Shown: positions 41,701 to 51,464, numbered from the stretch's first letter. The stretch is DNA of 64,000 bases from Natronomonas gomsonensis (GCF_024300825.1 NZ_CP101323.1:1364001-1428000); one strand, 5' to 3'. Program-made: numbers and translations. Notes: generated by a model not told the origin, from the letters alone.

Positions 41701-42768
41701 TTAGGCAATCACCCCCACGATAACGGCGGTGAGGACGAGGTTCGCGAGTGCGAGCACGAGCATGCCCTTCCAGCCCACCTCGATGAGCTGGTCGATTCGG
41801 AGCCGCGGCAGCGCCGAGCGCGCCCACTGCGTGAACAGGAAGACGGCCCAGATTTTGATGATGAACCACAGGATGCCCGGCAGCACCGGTCCGGCGGGGC
41901 CACCGAGGAACAGCGTCGCGATGATGGCGCCGCCGAGGAAGATGTGGATGAACTCACCGAGGTAGATGAGCACGAAGTACGCACTCGAGTACTCGGTCTG
42001 GTAGCCGGCGACGATTTCGGTCGGCGCCTCCGGGATGTCGAAGGGGTTGCGGCCGACCTCCATCAGGTTCGCGACCATGAACAGCACGAACGCGAAGGGG
42101 TTGACGAAGACGTACCACGACGGAATCGCGACGCCGCCGAGGGAGACGAGCGTCTCGGCCTGTGCGGCGACGATTTCGCTCATCTGAAGCGAGCCGGCAA
42201 AGAGGACGACCGACGCCGCGATGAGCACCAGCGGAATCTCGTAGGCGAGGTTCTGTGCGACCGCGCGCAGACCGCCGAGCATCGAGAACTTGTTGTTCGA
42301 CGCGTAGCCGGCCATCACCAGACCGACCGAGGCGATGGAGGCGACGGCGAAGACGTAGACCAGTCCCGCTTCGGGGTCAGCGAGGTGGATGCCGTTGCCC
42401 ATCGGGATGACAGCGAAACCGAGCAGTGCGGAACTCGCGATGACGATGGGTGCGAGGTCCCACGCCGGGCGGTCGACGCCCTCGGGGACGATGAGTTCCT
42501 TCGACAGCAGTCGGACCGCGTCGGCGACAATGATGAGCAATCCGGCGGGACCGATGCGATTGACCGCATAGCGGTCCGTGAACGCGGCGGTAATCTTCCG
42601 CTTGGCCCACGGGCCGGCCAGTGCCGTCATCGTCAGCATCAGCGTGCCGACGAGCGCCGCGCCGATGAACGACGCGATGAACGTCTCGCCGGGACCCATC
42701 TCGGTGCCGAACCCGAGTAGGTCGCCGATGATGTCGGGCAGCGGCGTCTGGGTCTGGGCCGGAATCAT
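41701..42768 (-). CDS. nuoH: Complex I subunit NuoH
   Basis: 355 residues, about eight helices, forming the quinone chamber with NuoB and NuoD. Conserved features are NRIGPAGLLIIVADAVRLLSKELIVPE, AQNLAYEIPLVLIAASVVLFAGSL and NLMEVGRNPFDIPEAPTEIVAGYQTEYSSAYF with the conserved Glu and Arg loop. The start overlaps nuoCD by four bases. Confidence 0.97.
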   Translation of the reverse strand: MIPAQTQTPLPDIIGDLLGFGTEMGPGETFIASFIGAALVGTLMLTMTALAGPWAKRKITAAFTDRYAVNRIGPAGLLIIVADAVRLLSKELIVPEGVDRPAWDLAPIVIASSALLGFAVIPMGNGIHLADPEAGLVYVFAVASIASVGLVMAGYASNNKFSMLGGLRAVAQNLAYEIPLVLIAASVVLFAGSLQMSEIVAAQAETLVSLGGVAIPSWYVFVNPFAFVLFMVANLMEVGRNPFDIPEAPTEIVAGYQTEYSSAYFVLIYLGEFIHIFLGGAIIATLFLGGPAGPVLPGILWFIIKIWAVFLFTQWARSALPRLRIDQLIEVGWKGMLVLALANLVLTAVIVGVIA

Positions 42769-44444
42769 CGGTCCACCTCACCCAGGACGATGTCGAGGCT
42801 GCCCAGCGACGCGATGAGGTCCGGAATGTACTCGCCTTCGGTCATCTCTCGCAGCGTGTGCAGGTTACAGAAGCACGGACTGCGAATCTTGAACCGGGCG
42901 GGCTTGTCGGTGCCGTCCGAGCGCATGTAGATGCCGAGTTCGCCCTTCGCGGCCTCGACGCCGCGGTAAATCTCGGTGTCGGGGTCGGGCTTGAGCGTCC
43001 GCGGGACGTTGGCCTGAATCGTCCGTTCCTCTTCGGGCCACTCTTCGAGCAGGTCGACACACTGCTCGATAATCTTCGCGGATTCCTCGACTTCGCGCAT
43101 CCGGACGAGGACGCGGCTGTAGTTGTCACAGCCGTCCTCGGTGATGACGTCCCAGTCGAGTTCCTCGTAGTAGCCGTAGGGGTCGTCACGGCGCAGGTCG
43201 ATGTCGACGCCGGAGCCACGGGCGACCGGACCGGTGGCGCCGTACTGTTTTGCGACCTCCGGCGGGAGTTCGCCGGTGTTGACACACCGGAGCTGGAAGA
43301 TTTCGTTCGACGTGATGAGGTTGTGATACTCCTGGGTCTTCTTCGGGAGCCCGTCGAGGAAGTCACGGACCTTCTCGAAGAACTCCTCTCGGGGTTCGGG
43401 AATGTCCCAAGCGACGCCGCCGAGACGGAGGTAGTTGAACATCAGTCGCTGACCGGTGAGGTCTTCGAGGATGTCCTGGACGACCTCGCGGTCGCGGAAG
43501 GCATATTGGAAGACGGCCGTGAAGTCACCGAAGACGTCCAGCGCGAACGTCCCCAGCGCGAGCATGTGACTCGCGATTCGGCACAGTTCCGCGGACATCG
43601 TCCGGATGACCTGTGCGTACTCCGGCACCTCGATGTCCGCCATGTCCTCGGCCGCGCGGGCGTAGGCCCACTCGTTGAGGATGCCGGCGGAAACGTAGTC
43701 CCAGCGGTCGGGGTACGGCATAATCTGGTGCCGATAGGTCGACTGCTGGCACATCTGCTCCTCACAGCGGTGGAGGTAGCCGATGTCGGGTTCCACGTCG
43801 GCGATTTGCTCGCCGTCGAGCACCGTCTCGACGTGCAGGACGCCGTGGGTGGCGGGGTGGTGCGGTCCGATGTTGATGAACATCGTATCGGACTCCGCCC
43901 CGTCACCGCGCTGGTCCGGCTCTAGGGGATTGGCGTTTTCTCGGAACGGGACGACCTGCGGCTTCTCGGGATTGTAGTCCTTTCCGAGGGGGTGTCCTTG
44001 CCAGGTCTCCGGTAGCAGGATGCGGCGCAGGTCGGGGTGGTCGGCGTACTCGATGCCGACGAGGTCGTAGGCCTCCCGCTCGTGCCAGTCGGCCGTTCGG
44101 TACACCGCTTCGCCGGACTGACTAATCGGTTCGTCGCGCGTCGTGGGGACGACGACGCCGACCTCCTGTGTCGGGTCGTCGTACTTCTTCAGGTGGTAGA
44201 TGGACTCATACCGGTCCTCGTACTCCTGGGCAGTGACGCACGAACAGTAGTCGAAGCCCGCCTCCTCGCGGAGCGCACCGAGAGCTTCCTGCACCTCGTC
44301 GGGACGGACGACGAACGCCGGCGCGTTGACGTGTTCTTCTCGTCCGATGACGGCGTCGCCGAGCAGCGCCTCGAGTTCGGCGTAGTCGACGGTTCCGTCG
44401 GGCGCTTCACCGACGTCCGTGGCTTTTGGTTCTTCCAGACTCAT
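42765..44444 (-). CDS. nuoCD: Complex I fused subunit NuoCD
   Basis: 559 residues. Residues 1-~165 are the NuoC part (ADWHEREAYDLVGIEYADHPDLRRILLPETWQGHPLGKDY). The remainder is NuoD (GPHHPATHGVLHVETVLDGE, then DIGYLHRCEEQM and MFNYLRLGGVAWDIP). The C-terminal SLDIVLGEVDR ends as usual. NuoD shapes the quinone site and retains the hydrogenase-like fold without the Ni ligands. It overlaps nuoB and nuoH by four bases each, indicating coupled translation. Confidence 0.97.
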   Translation of the reverse strand: MSLEEPKATDVGEAPDGTVDYAELEALLGDAVIGREEHVNAPAFVVRPDEVQEALGALREEAGFDYCSCVTAQEYEDRYESIYHLKKYDDPTQEVGVVVPTTRDEPISQSGEAVYRTADWHEREAYDLVGIEYADHPDLRRILLPETWQGHPLGKDYNPEKPQVVPFRENANPLEPDQRGDGAESDTMFINIGPHHPATHGVLHVETVLDGEQIADVEPDIGYLHRCEEQMCQQSTYRHQIMPYPDRWDYVSAGILNEWAYARAAEDMADIEVPEYAQVIRTMSAELCRIASHMLALGTFALDVFGDFTAVFQYAFRDREVVQDILEDLTGQRLMFNYLRLGGVAWDIPEPREEFFEKVRDFLDGLPKKTQEYHNLITSNEIFQLRCVNTGELPPEVAKQYGATGPVARGSGVDIDLRRDDPYGYYEELDWDVITEDGCDNYSRVLVRMREVEESAKIIEQCVDLLEEWPEEERTIQANVPRTLKPDPDTEIYRGVEAAKGELGIYMRSDGTDKPARFKIRSPCFCNLHTLREMTEGEYIPDLIASLGSLDIVLGEVDR

Positions 44445-45127
44445 GGTGAATTCGCCCAGTTGTACCGCATGACGAGATCCTCCTCATCGATTTCGTCTGC
44501 GAGGTGCTGTACCAACTCGTCGCGTTCGAGGTCGCCGAACTGTTCGAGTTCGTACGGTTTGACCGTCACCGGCGAGGTCTCACCGTTTGCGACTCGCTCC
44601 TGCAGTTTGGCGATGCCGTAGATGAGCGCCTCGGGACGCGGCGGACAGCCGGGGACGTGAATGTCGACCGGGATGACCTCCTCTGCACCCTTGATGACGT
44701 TGTACCCTTCCTGGAACGGACCGCCGGAGATGGTACACGACCCCATGCCGACGACGAACTTCGGTTCGGGCATCTGGTCGTAGACGCGCTTCATCCGCGG
44801 GGCGAACTTCGAGACGATAGTCCCCGGGACGATAATCACGTCGGCCTGTCGCGGGGAGGCCCGCGGCACACCCGCACCGAAGCGGTCGAGGTCGTGCTTG
44901 ATGGCGTAGGTGTGAATCATCTCGATGCTGCAGCACGCAATACCGAACTGCAGCATGAACATCGACGACCCCCGGACCCAGTTCATGAACTTGTCGAACT
45001 TGGTGAGGATGAACGGCGAGGAGCCGAAGGCCTCCCGAAGTTTCGAATTGAACCGGTTGTCGACGCCGTCGCCCATCCGGGCTTCCTGCGTCGAGACTGT
45101 GTCGTGGATTTCCTGTTCGCTACTCAT
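44441..45127 (-). CDS. nuoB: Complex I subunit NuoB
   Basis: 228 residues. The N2 4Fe-4S ligands are visible: adjacent Cys in [10 protein letters not shown], Cys in [10 protein letters not shown] and Cys in [10 protein letters not shown]. This cluster hands electrons to quinone. The N-terminal ~40 residues are acidic and variable. It overlaps nuoA and nuoCD by four bases. Confidence 0.97.
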   Translation of the reverse strand: MSSEQEIHDTVSTQEARMGDGVDNRFNSKLREAFGSSPFILTKFDKFMNWVRGSSMFMLQFGIACCSIEMIHTYAIKHDLDRFGAGVPRASPRQADVIIVPGTIVSKFAPRMKRVYDQMPEPKFVVGMGSCTISGGPFQEGYNVIKGAEEVIPVDIHVPGCPPRPEALIYGIAKLQERVANGETSPVTVKPYELEQFGDLERDELVQHLADEIDEEDLVMRYNWANSP

Positions 45128-45528
45128 AGTTCACTCTTGATTTCCGCACGTCCGCTCTTGACCCAGCGAACGGCACCGTTGCGCCACGCCCACCCGAGTC
45201 CGATAACGAGAATCGCGAGGAAGACGAGCATCGGGCCCAACACCGGAGTCAGTCCGAACTCGGCTACTGCGTCGCTGTAAATCAGTGCCCACGGGAAGAT
45301 GAGCACCGTCTCGATGTCGAAGACGACGAACAGCAGCGCGACCAGGTAGTACTGGATGTTGAACCGAATGCGCGTATCGCCCGTCGGAATCTCGCCGGAT
45401 TCGTAGGTGGCGCGTTTACCTTGTTCGGGCACGCTCGGCCGGAGGAGACTCGATATCCCGATCATCGAGAGGGGTATCGCGACTCCCACCAACGCCAGCG
45501 CCCCGACGGCGATCCATGGATTGCTCAT
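45124..45528 (-). CDS. nuoA: Complex I subunit NuoA
   Basis: 134 residues, three helices. Conserved YESGEIPTGDTRIRFNIQYYLVALLFVVFDIETVLIFPWAL holds the family motif with Glu and Asp residues near the quinone channel. It is the first gene of the nuo operon. The promoter upstream carries the same 15-base motif as coxB. Confidence 0.96.
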   Translation of the reverse strand: MSNPWIAVGALALVGVAIPLSMIGISSLLRPSVPEQGKRATYESGEIPTGDTRIRFNIQYYLVALLFVVFDIETVLIFPWALIYSDAVAEFGLTPVLGPMLVFLAILVIGLGWAWRNGAVRWVKSGRAEIKSEL

Positions 45529-45546
45529 CGCTTCTGTATCGTATGA

Positions 45547-45570
45547 CGGTTAGGAACACCGATACATAAG
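45547..45570 (-). promoter_or_regulatory. nuoA promoter: BoxA plus shared 15-base motif
   Basis: On the minus strand CTTATGTATC (45570-45561) is a TATA-like element about 35-40 bases before the nuoA ATG. CGGTGTTCCTAACCG (45561-45547) follows at once, overlapping its last base. The same 15 bases stand next to the BoxA of coxB (19868-19882). The motif has CGGT and ACCG half-sites separated by seven bases, as expected for a dimeric regulator. A short leader of about 10 bases is predicted. Confidence 0.7.
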
Positions 45571-45598
45571 AGTTGATTTGTCCGCCGGCGGGGCCGGC

Positions 45599-46222
45599 TC
45601 ACTGTCGATTTGCGCGGAACATCTCGGTTCCGTCGCGATGGAGCGCCAAAGACACCTCTCCGACACCGTCTTGGAGGTCGTCGTGATACGCTTCCAGTCG
45701 GTCTTCGAGTTCGGGGTGTGCACGCGAGAGCGTCTGGACTGCCGACAGCGCCGCGTTGAAGGACTTGCCCGCATCGACAGCGACGATTGGGGCGCCCGTC
45801 GGCATCCCGATGACCGAGTCGACGGACTTCTCTTGGACCGGGACGCCGACGACCGGAATCGGGTAGGCGATGGAGGCGGTCATGTTCGGGAGGTCGGCGG
45901 ACTTCCCGCCCGCACCGGCGATGATGACATCGAGTCCGCGCTCCTTGGCCGTCTCGCCGTAGACGTACATCAGTTCGGGCGTCCGATGAGCGGAGACGAC
46001 GAACGTCTCGAAGGTGAACCGCGATTCCGGCGGGTCGTCGTAGTCGGTCACTTCCTCGAAGCCGAGTTCCGTTAGGGCCTCGTAGGCCCCGTACATGGTG
46101 TCGAGGTCCGAATCCGACCCCATGATGATGCCCACGTCGGGCGTCTCCTCGTCGGAGCGGTCGGCCTCGGCTTCGGCCTCCAGCAGGTCGATGACTTCCT
46201 GAACCTCCGTAGAGCGTGTCAT
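45599..46222 (-). CDS. purE: 5-(carboxyamino)imidazole ribonucleotide mutase PurE
   Basis: 207 residues, class I PurE of purine synthesis, converting N5-CAIR to CAIR. Motifs are VGIIMGSDSDLDTMYGAYEAL, then VVSAHRTPELMYVYGETAKERG and VIIAGAGGKSADLPNMTASI. VVGVPVQEKSVDSVIGMPTGAPIVAVDAGKSFNAAL follows. The N-terminal ~30 residues (VIDLLEAEAEADRSDEETPD) are an acidic extension. Its partner purK is on the same strand about 1.5 kb upstream, with a protease gene between them. ATG 46222 is used. Confidence 0.96.
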   Translation of the reverse strand: MTRSTEVQEVIDLLEAEAEADRSDEETPDVGIIMGSDSDLDTMYGAYEALTELGFEEVTDYDDPPESRFTFETFVVSAHRTPELMYVYGETAKERGLDVIIAGAGGKSADLPNMTASIAYPIPVVGVPVQEKSVDSVIGMPTGAPIVAVDAGKSFNAALSAVQTLSRAHPELEDRLEAYHDDLQDGVGEVSLALHRDGTEMFRANRQ

Positions 46223-46333
46223 GGGTGTGTTCCCGAACGGGTAGCGCTTTGTCGTTGTGGTTGACAGCGGCCCCCGGCAAACCTCATTTGTCAGACCACC
46301 GAAAACACAAAAACCGCCACACATCGACGGCGG

Positions 46334-46343
46334 TAAAATTACG
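46334..46343 (+). promoter_or_regulatory. Candidate promoter of the subtilase gene
   Basis: TAAAATTACG lies about 28-37 bases before the ATG at 46371 in GC-rich DNA and fits a haloarchaeal BoxA, giving a very short or absent leader. Confidence 0.45.
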
Positions 46344-46370
46344 ACAGTTGAGCCGCCGAATGCAATCGGA

Positions 46371-47681
46371 ATGCATCGCAGACGGAGGTTTCTGAAAGGC
46401 GCTGGAATCGTCGGGGCGGCCGGCATCGTCGGGGTCGGCAGCGTGGCGGCGACGACCGCGACTCGAATCGACGACACCCTCGACCTCACCGGCGGGATAC
46501 AGGACGGGATTGCCGTACTTGACGCCGAGGCGGCGGTCGAGGGAATCGCCGACGCAATAACTGGCCTCGATGTCGACGCCGAGAGTCGAGCGTTCGAGGT
46601 GCTGCCGCTCGTGTACTTCCGAGCGCCGGGACTCGTCATCGAGGCGGTCGCCGAACTCGACGGCGTTCGCTACGTCGCCGCCAACCGCGAGTTGGAGTAT
46701 TACAACGACGACGCCGCGGACGTGACCGACGTGGACGCCGCGCGGTCGAGTCGGAACGTCGACGGGTCTGGAACTCACGTCGCCGTCATCGACAGCGGTA
46801 TCGACGCTCTCCACCCCGATTTGACCGTCGAGAACAACTACCAGTGGGTAGGCAATCCCCTCGGGTCGCCGACGCTGTGGGTGCCGGCCCACGACCTCGA
46901 CACCGACGAACTCGGCCACGGGACGCACTGCTCGGGAACCGTCGCCGGACGGGGCGACACCGACAGTGGGATGGCCCCCGGTGCGTCGCTGACGGGCTAT
47001 TCGACCGGCGCGGCCGTCTCCGTGTTGAAGTCGGCCGCGGCCTTCGACCACCTGCTCGCGAATCACGCCGCCGCCGTCGACGTGGTCTCGAACTCCTACG
47101 GTGCGGCCTCGGGCGCTGATTTCGACCCGAATGCGCCGCTGAACGTCGCCACCGAGACAGCGACGTTCGAAGAGAATATCGTCTGTGTCTTCGCCGCCGG
47201 CAACGACGGCCCGAGTTCGAACACGCTGAACGACTACGCGAAGGCGCCGTGGGTGCTCGGCGTCGCCGCGACGAACGACGACAAGGCGCTGATGGACTTC
47301 TCTTCGCGCGGGCGACCCGGCGGAAAACACGACCGCTCGGCCGCTCTCGAGGACGAGACGGGCATCTACCGCCCCGGCGTCGCCGCCCCCGGCAACCAAA
47401 TCAACAGCACGATGTCGCCGACCGACATCCTGCAGGCGACTTCGCCCGACACCGACCCGTTCTACGCCGCGATTTCGGGCACGTCGATGGCGTGTCCGGT
47501 CGTCTCCGGCGTCGCCGCGCTCATGCTGGAGGCCGCAAGCGGCACGCCCGACGCTCTCGAAGTCATCAAAACCATCGAGGCCACCGCCGACGACATCGGC
47601 TTCGACCCCTACGAGACCGGCCGCGGGTTCGTCGACGCCGACGCCGCCGTCGACCGCGCCGCCGCCGGCGACTGGGCCTGA
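46371..47681 (+). CDS. Secreted subtilisin-like serine protease (halolysin type)
   Basis: 436 residues. The signal is of Tat type: RRRRFLKGAGIVGAAGIVG followed by SVAATTAT. A propeptide-like region (~35-125) includes GVRYVAANRELEYYNDDAA. The S8 catalytic triad is visible: Asp in THVAVIDSGIDALHPDLT, His in ELGHGTHCSGTVAGRG, Ser in ISGTSMACPVVSGVAALML; the oxyanion Asn is in VFAAGNDGP. Halolysins fold in the cytosol and leave by Tat. There is no C-terminal extension. It sits in opposite orientation between purE and purK, with its stop abutting the purK stop. Confidence 0.96.
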   Translation: MHRRRRFLKGAGIVGAAGIVGVGSVAATTATRIDDTLDLTGGIQDGIAVLDAEAAVEGIADAITGLDVDAESRAFEVLPLVYFRAPGLVIEAVAELDGVRYVAANRELEYYNDDAADVTDVDAARSSRNVDGSGTHVAVIDSGIDALHPDLTVENNYQWVGNPLGSPTLWVPAHDLDTDELGHGTHCSGTVAGRGDTDSGMAPGASLTGYSTGAAVSVLKSAAAFDHLLANHAAAVDVVSNSYGAASGADFDPNAPLNVATETATFEENIVCVFAAGNDGPSSNTLNDYAKAPWVLGVAATNDDKALMDFSSRGRPGGKHDRSAALEDETGIYRPGVAAPGNQINSTMSPTDILQATSPDTDPFYAAISGTSMACPVVSGVAALMLEAASGTPDALEVIKTIEATADDIGFDPYETGRGFVDADAAVDRAAAGDWA

Positions 47682-48833
47682 CTACTCGAAGGTCAGCCCG
47701 TCGCGCAGTTCTCGCGTTTCTTCCAGCAGCGCCGAACAGTCCATCGCCTCGTCGTCGACCAACGTGACGTGGCCCATCTTCCGGAGCGGCCGGACCTCGC
47801 GTTTCCCGTACCAGTGTAGCGACGCTTTCGGCGATTCGAGGACCGAATCGGTTCCCGACAGGGTCGCGCTTTCGGGTTCGTCGACGTCGCCGAGCAGGTT
47901 CGTCGTCACGCTCGGGCCGCGGCGCTCGGCCGACCCGAGAGGCCACCCCAACACCGCTCGGACGTGCTGTTCGAACTGCGAGGTGCGTGCGCCCTCGATG
48001 GTCCAGTGCCCGGAGTTGTGCGGCCGGGGAGCGATTTCGTTGACGAGTATCTCGCCGTCGACTTCGAACAGCTCGATACCGTAGACACCGCGGCCGTCGA
48101 GGGTCTCCAGTACCTCGAAAGCAACCTCGCGGGCGCGCTCTCTGGTTTCAGGGTCGGTACGTGCCGGAGACGCCGTCTCTCGGAGAATCTCTTCTTCGTG
48201 AATCGTCTCGGTAACCGGATAGGCACGGACCTCCTCGGCCCCTTTCACGCCCATCACCGCGAGTTCGCGCTCGAAGTCGACCATCTCCTCGGCCAGAGCG
48301 GGGCCGCCGAGGGCGTCCAAAACCTCTTCGGCCGCCTCGGGACCTTCCGCTGGCATGTTCCCGCGACCGTCGTAGCCGCCCTTTCGGGCCTTACACATCA
48401 GCGGCCAGCCCAGTTCCTCGCCGGCCGCCAGCAGGTCCTCTGCGTCGTCGACCTGTCGGAACTCGGGAACCGGAATCCCGGCGTCGGCGAGCGCTCGGTT
48501 CTGGACGAGTTTGTCCTGAATCGTACGCAAGGTGTCGGGGTCGGGATGGACCGGCGTGTCCGTCTCCTCGCTGACCCGCTGCATCTCGTCGGGGTCCGCG
48601 AGTTCGATTTCGAAAGTGAGTACGTCGACGCGCTCTGCGAGTTCTCGAATCGCGTCGTAGTCGTCGAAGTCGCCGACGATTTGCTCGCGGACGACCGGTG
48701 CGGCCGGACAGTCCGGCGTCGGGTCCGAGACGACCAACTCGACGCCCAGCGGGCCGGCGGCCTCGCCCATCATCCGTCCGAGTTGTCCGCCGCCGACGAC
48801 GCCCAGCGTCGCGGCTGGCGTGGTGTGGTTCAT
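47682..48833 (-). CDS. purK: 5-(carboxyamino)imidazole ribonucleotide synthase PurK
   Basis: 383 residues, ATP-grasp enzyme that carboxylates AIR to N5-CAIR. Features are LGVVGGGQLGRMMGEAAGPLG, then FEIELADPDEMQRV and DKLVQNRALADAGIPVPEF. MCKARKGGYDGRGN and VNEIAPRPHNSGHWTIEGARTSQFEQHVRAVLG follow. Normally purK and purE are adjacent; here a secreted protease gene separates them. The three-base spacing of motifs and length agree with the family. Confidence 0.97.
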   Translation of the reverse strand: MNHTTPAATLGVVGGGQLGRMMGEAAGPLGVELVVSDPTPDCPAAPVVREQIVGDFDDYDAIRELAERVDVLTFEIELADPDEMQRVSEETDTPVHPDPDTLRTIQDKLVQNRALADAGIPVPEFRQVDDAEDLLAAGEELGWPLMCKARKGGYDGRGNMPAEGPEAAEEVLDALGGPALAEEMVDFERELAVMGVKGAEEVRAYPVTETIHEEEILRETASPARTDPETRERAREVAFEVLETLDGRGVYGIELFEVDGEILVNEIAPRPHNSGHWTIEGARTSQFEQHVRAVLGWPLGSAERRGPSVTTNLLGDVDEPESATLSGTDSVLESPKASLHWYGKREVRPLRKMGHVTLVDDEAMDCSALLEETRELRDGLTFE

Positions 48834-48885
48834 ATGTACCTCCGGGCGGCCACTGGCCGAGAAAGTTGCTATCTGGAGCGACCGG

Positions 48886-50622
48886 TCACTCCAGTCGCGA
48901 TTCGTCGACGTAGAAGACGAACGGCGTATCGAAGGTCCGCATCAGGTGGACGCGAGCCTCGTAGCGGTCGTCGATGCGCTCGTCGACGGCGCCGCGTTCG
49001 TCGGCGTGGACGATGACGACCGGCGGGTTCTCCGCCAGCGCCGATTCGAGCGTCCCGTTGTCGGGCGCACAGTCGACGTTCATCTCGCCAGCCTCGAAGT
49101 ACCACGGCAACGGTAGCGAATTGAACCAGTTCGAACACGTCGGCCGCCGCTCTAACTCCTCGTCGCCGGTCGGGTTGTGGAGGTGTTCGCCGTACAACAC
49201 CACGTCCGTTCCCTCGTTTTCGTCGGCCAGCGTACGCATATCGGTCAGCGTCGGTTTCACGTCGCCGGAGGGTTGGGCGTACTGAACGAGGGGGTTGTCG
49301 TCGGACTTCGGGTCGGCGAAACTCGTCGCATAGCCCGTCCAGGCCATCGACCCGACGAGGACGACGCCGAGGAGGACGACCAAGGCGACGCTGACGGTGT
49401 CGTCGTCGAGTTGGGCGTCCCGGCCCCATCGGTAAAGCAAACCGAGGCCGTAGGCGGCCGGAATCGCAAGCGGCAGGACGATGTGGACGACGAGCCACGC
49501 CGAGCCGCCGATGTCGGTGATGAAAGGGTAACCGACGAGCGAGGCGGCCCCCCAGTAGAAGCTAAAGGAAACGAGGTCGTCGGGGCGGTCGGCGGCGTAC
49601 AGCGTGACGGCGAAACCGACCAGCGCCAGTGCGACGAGCGCAGTCGAGGACTCGGCGGTGATGAGCGCCATCTCGCCGAGGTATTCGAGGTAGGGGTTGG
49701 GGTCGTCGGCTCGGGGCGTAATCCACTGACAGCCGTACAGTTCGGCTGTCGACCCGAGCGTGAACGCGACGAGATGCGGGAGTTCGAGCGGGTTCGCGAG
49801 CGCCTCCCAGAGCGTCGGCGCAGCGCCCACGTCGAAGTAACCATCGTAGCCACTACAGGAGCGGTAGTACAGCCCCCGTGAGGGGAGGCTACCGCGCGGT
49901 GCGTACACGTACGTGACGGTTACGAGGAACAGCGCGACGCTGCCGGCGATGGAGCGAGCGTGGCGGACGACGCTTCCGAGCGCCCACGCGAGATACTGCC
50001 GAAGAACTGCCGTCGGGGACTGCTCGCTGAACCGGGCAAACAGCAGTCGGTGATGGAGAAGCAGGACGGTCGCGCCGACGAACGCCAGCAGGTACGCCAG
50101 CACGTTCTCCTTGGCACCGAAACCGATGGCGAGGGCAAACGTCGCCCCGTAGAGATAGCGGCCGTCGTCGAAGTCGACCGCACGAACGAAGCAGGCGAAG
50201 GCGAGAAACGAGAAGGTGGCCGCGAGGATGTCGCTCCGCATGAACCGCGAGAAGTACAGCAACACGGGGTTCAACGCGAGCAACAGCGCCAGCGAGACGA
50301 CGGTCTCATCACGCAGTCGGTGTCGGAACAGCAGCGCGACGAGCGGCAGGAGGCCGCCGACCAAGGCGGGAAACAGCCGCATCACGAAGTCGGTCGCACC
50401 GAGCAACTCGAACAGCGGTGCGTTGACGAGATGCAACAGCGGGCCGTGGATGATGGGGCGGTAGAACGTCACCCCCGAGGCGGCGTAGTCAGCAATCCAG
50501 TAGGCGACGCGGCCCTCGTCCCAGTGGGCGACGCGGCTGCCGAGGAAGGCGATACGGAGGGCGAGCGAGACGACAGTGAGACCGAAAACAGCGAGCAGCG
50601 TTCTGTCGCGACGAACGTTCAT
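48886..50622 (-). CDS. GT-C membrane glycosyltransferase-like protein (Agl23/TIGR03663 type)
   Basis: 578 residues with about 12 membrane segments in the first 430 residues. The N-terminal LGSRVAHWDEGRVAYWIADYAASG is the acidic catalytic-loop motif of GT-C transferases. IIHGPLLHLVNAPLFELLGATDFVMRLFPAL follows. A soluble C-terminal domain (~430-578) faces outside (VVLYGEHLHNPTGDEELERRP). The family is linked to lipid-linked glycan handling; 'flippase-associated' is the database naming. A role in surface glycosylation is inferred. It lies 52 bases upstream of purK on the same strand. Confidence 0.85.
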   Translation of the reverse strand: MNVRRDRTLLAVFGLTVVSLALRIAFLGSRVAHWDEGRVAYWIADYAASGVTFYRPIIHGPLLHLVNAPLFELLGATDFVMRLFPALVGGLLPLVALLFRHRLRDETVVSLALLLALNPVLLYFSRFMRSDILAATFSFLAFACFVRAVDFDDGRYLYGATFALAIGFGAKENVLAYLLAFVGATVLLLHHRLLFARFSEQSPTAVLRQYLAWALGSVVRHARSIAGSVALFLVTVTYVYAPRGSLPSRGLYYRSCSGYDGYFDVGAAPTLWEALANPLELPHLVAFTLGSTAELYGCQWITPRADDPNPYLEYLGEMALITAESSTALVALALVGFAVTLYAADRPDDLVSFSFYWGAASLVGYPFITDIGGSAWLVVHIVLPLAIPAAYGLGLLYRWGRDAQLDDDTVSVALVVLLGVVLVGSMAWTGYATSFADPKSDDNPLVQYAQPSGDVKPTLTDMRTLADENEGTDVVLYGEHLHNPTGDEELERRPTCSNWFNSLPLPWYFEAGEMNVDCAPDNGTLESALAENPPVVIVHADERGAVDERIDDRYEARVHLMRTFDTPFVFYVDESRLE

Positions 50623-50729
50623 CGCCGGTACCCAGACGCCCGGGGATTAGAATCCTTCTGGTCTACAGATAGTTGGGTGGTAACACGCAACAAGACTCAA
50701 GTCGGTCCGGGTTCAATACTTTCGGGACC

Positions 50730-51464
50730 ATGTCGAGCGAACGGCCCATGTTCGAAACCCGGGACCGAAGAGAGTTGTACGAGTTTATCGACTCACGCGG
50801 CGAGGTGACCTATGACGACCTCATCGAGTCGGACCTTCTGACCGACCCCGACCGGTATCGACAACTGGTCGCGGTGATGAAACGGGACGGCATTCTGGAG
50901 GAACACGACGGCACGCTCCGGCCGGCGTTGGACGCCGGAACCGAAGAGACACACCACATCGACGGGACGGAGGTAACCATCCGACCGGCGAGACAGGAGG
51001 ACATCTCCGGCATCCTCGGCGTGATGCGGCAGGTGGCTGAGGAGAAACGCTACATCGTCGCCGAAGACGTAGCCGAGCAACTATCGAGCGACAGCGCACT
51101 CGTCCGCGATGACCTCGAAGACCAGCGGTTCTTCGTCGCCACGATAAACGACGAGGTCGTCGGGTGGTGTGCCGTCGAGACGCCCAAGCTCGACAAACTC
51201 GCCCACACCGGCGAACTCACCCTCGGCGTCTTAGAGGAGTACCGGGGACGGGACATCGGCAGTCACCTGATACAGCGGGCGCTGTCGTGGGCCTCGAAAG
51301 CCGGCTTCCATAAGGTGTACAACAGCATCCCGGCGACGAACGCAGCAGGCATCGAGTTCCTCGAGGAACACGGCTGGAACACCGAAGCCATCCGCCGGGA
51401 TCACTACCGCATCGACGGGGAGTTCGTCGACGAAGTGATGATGGCACTGCAGTTGAACGACTGA
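50730..51464 (+). CDS. GNAT N-acetyltransferase with N-terminal helical domain
   Basis: 244 residues from ATG 50730 (MSSERPMFETRDRRELYEFI). Residues 10-70 look like a winged-helix or HTH (FIDSRGEVTYDDLIESDLLTDPDRYRQLVAVMKRDGIL). From ~80 a GNAT domain has VTIRPARQEDISGILGVMRQ, LTLGVLEEYRGRDIGSHLIQRAL with the acetyl-CoA-binding R-x2-G-x-G/I motif, and HKVYNSIPATNAAGIEFLEEHGW. Acetylated target is unknown. The longer in-frame start at 50673 reads through promoter-like DNA. Confidence 0.9.
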   Translation: MSSERPMFETRDRRELYEFIDSRGEVTYDDLIESDLLTDPDRYRQLVAVMKRDGILEEHDGTLRPALDAGTEETHHIDGTEVTIRPARQEDISGILGVMRQVAEEKRYIVAEDVAEQLSSDSALVRDDLEDQRFFVATINDEVVGWCAVETPKLDKLAHTGELTLGVLEEYRGRDIGSHLIQRALSWASKAGFHKVYNSIPATNAAGIEFLEEHGWNTEAIRRDHYRIDGEFVDEVMMALQLND

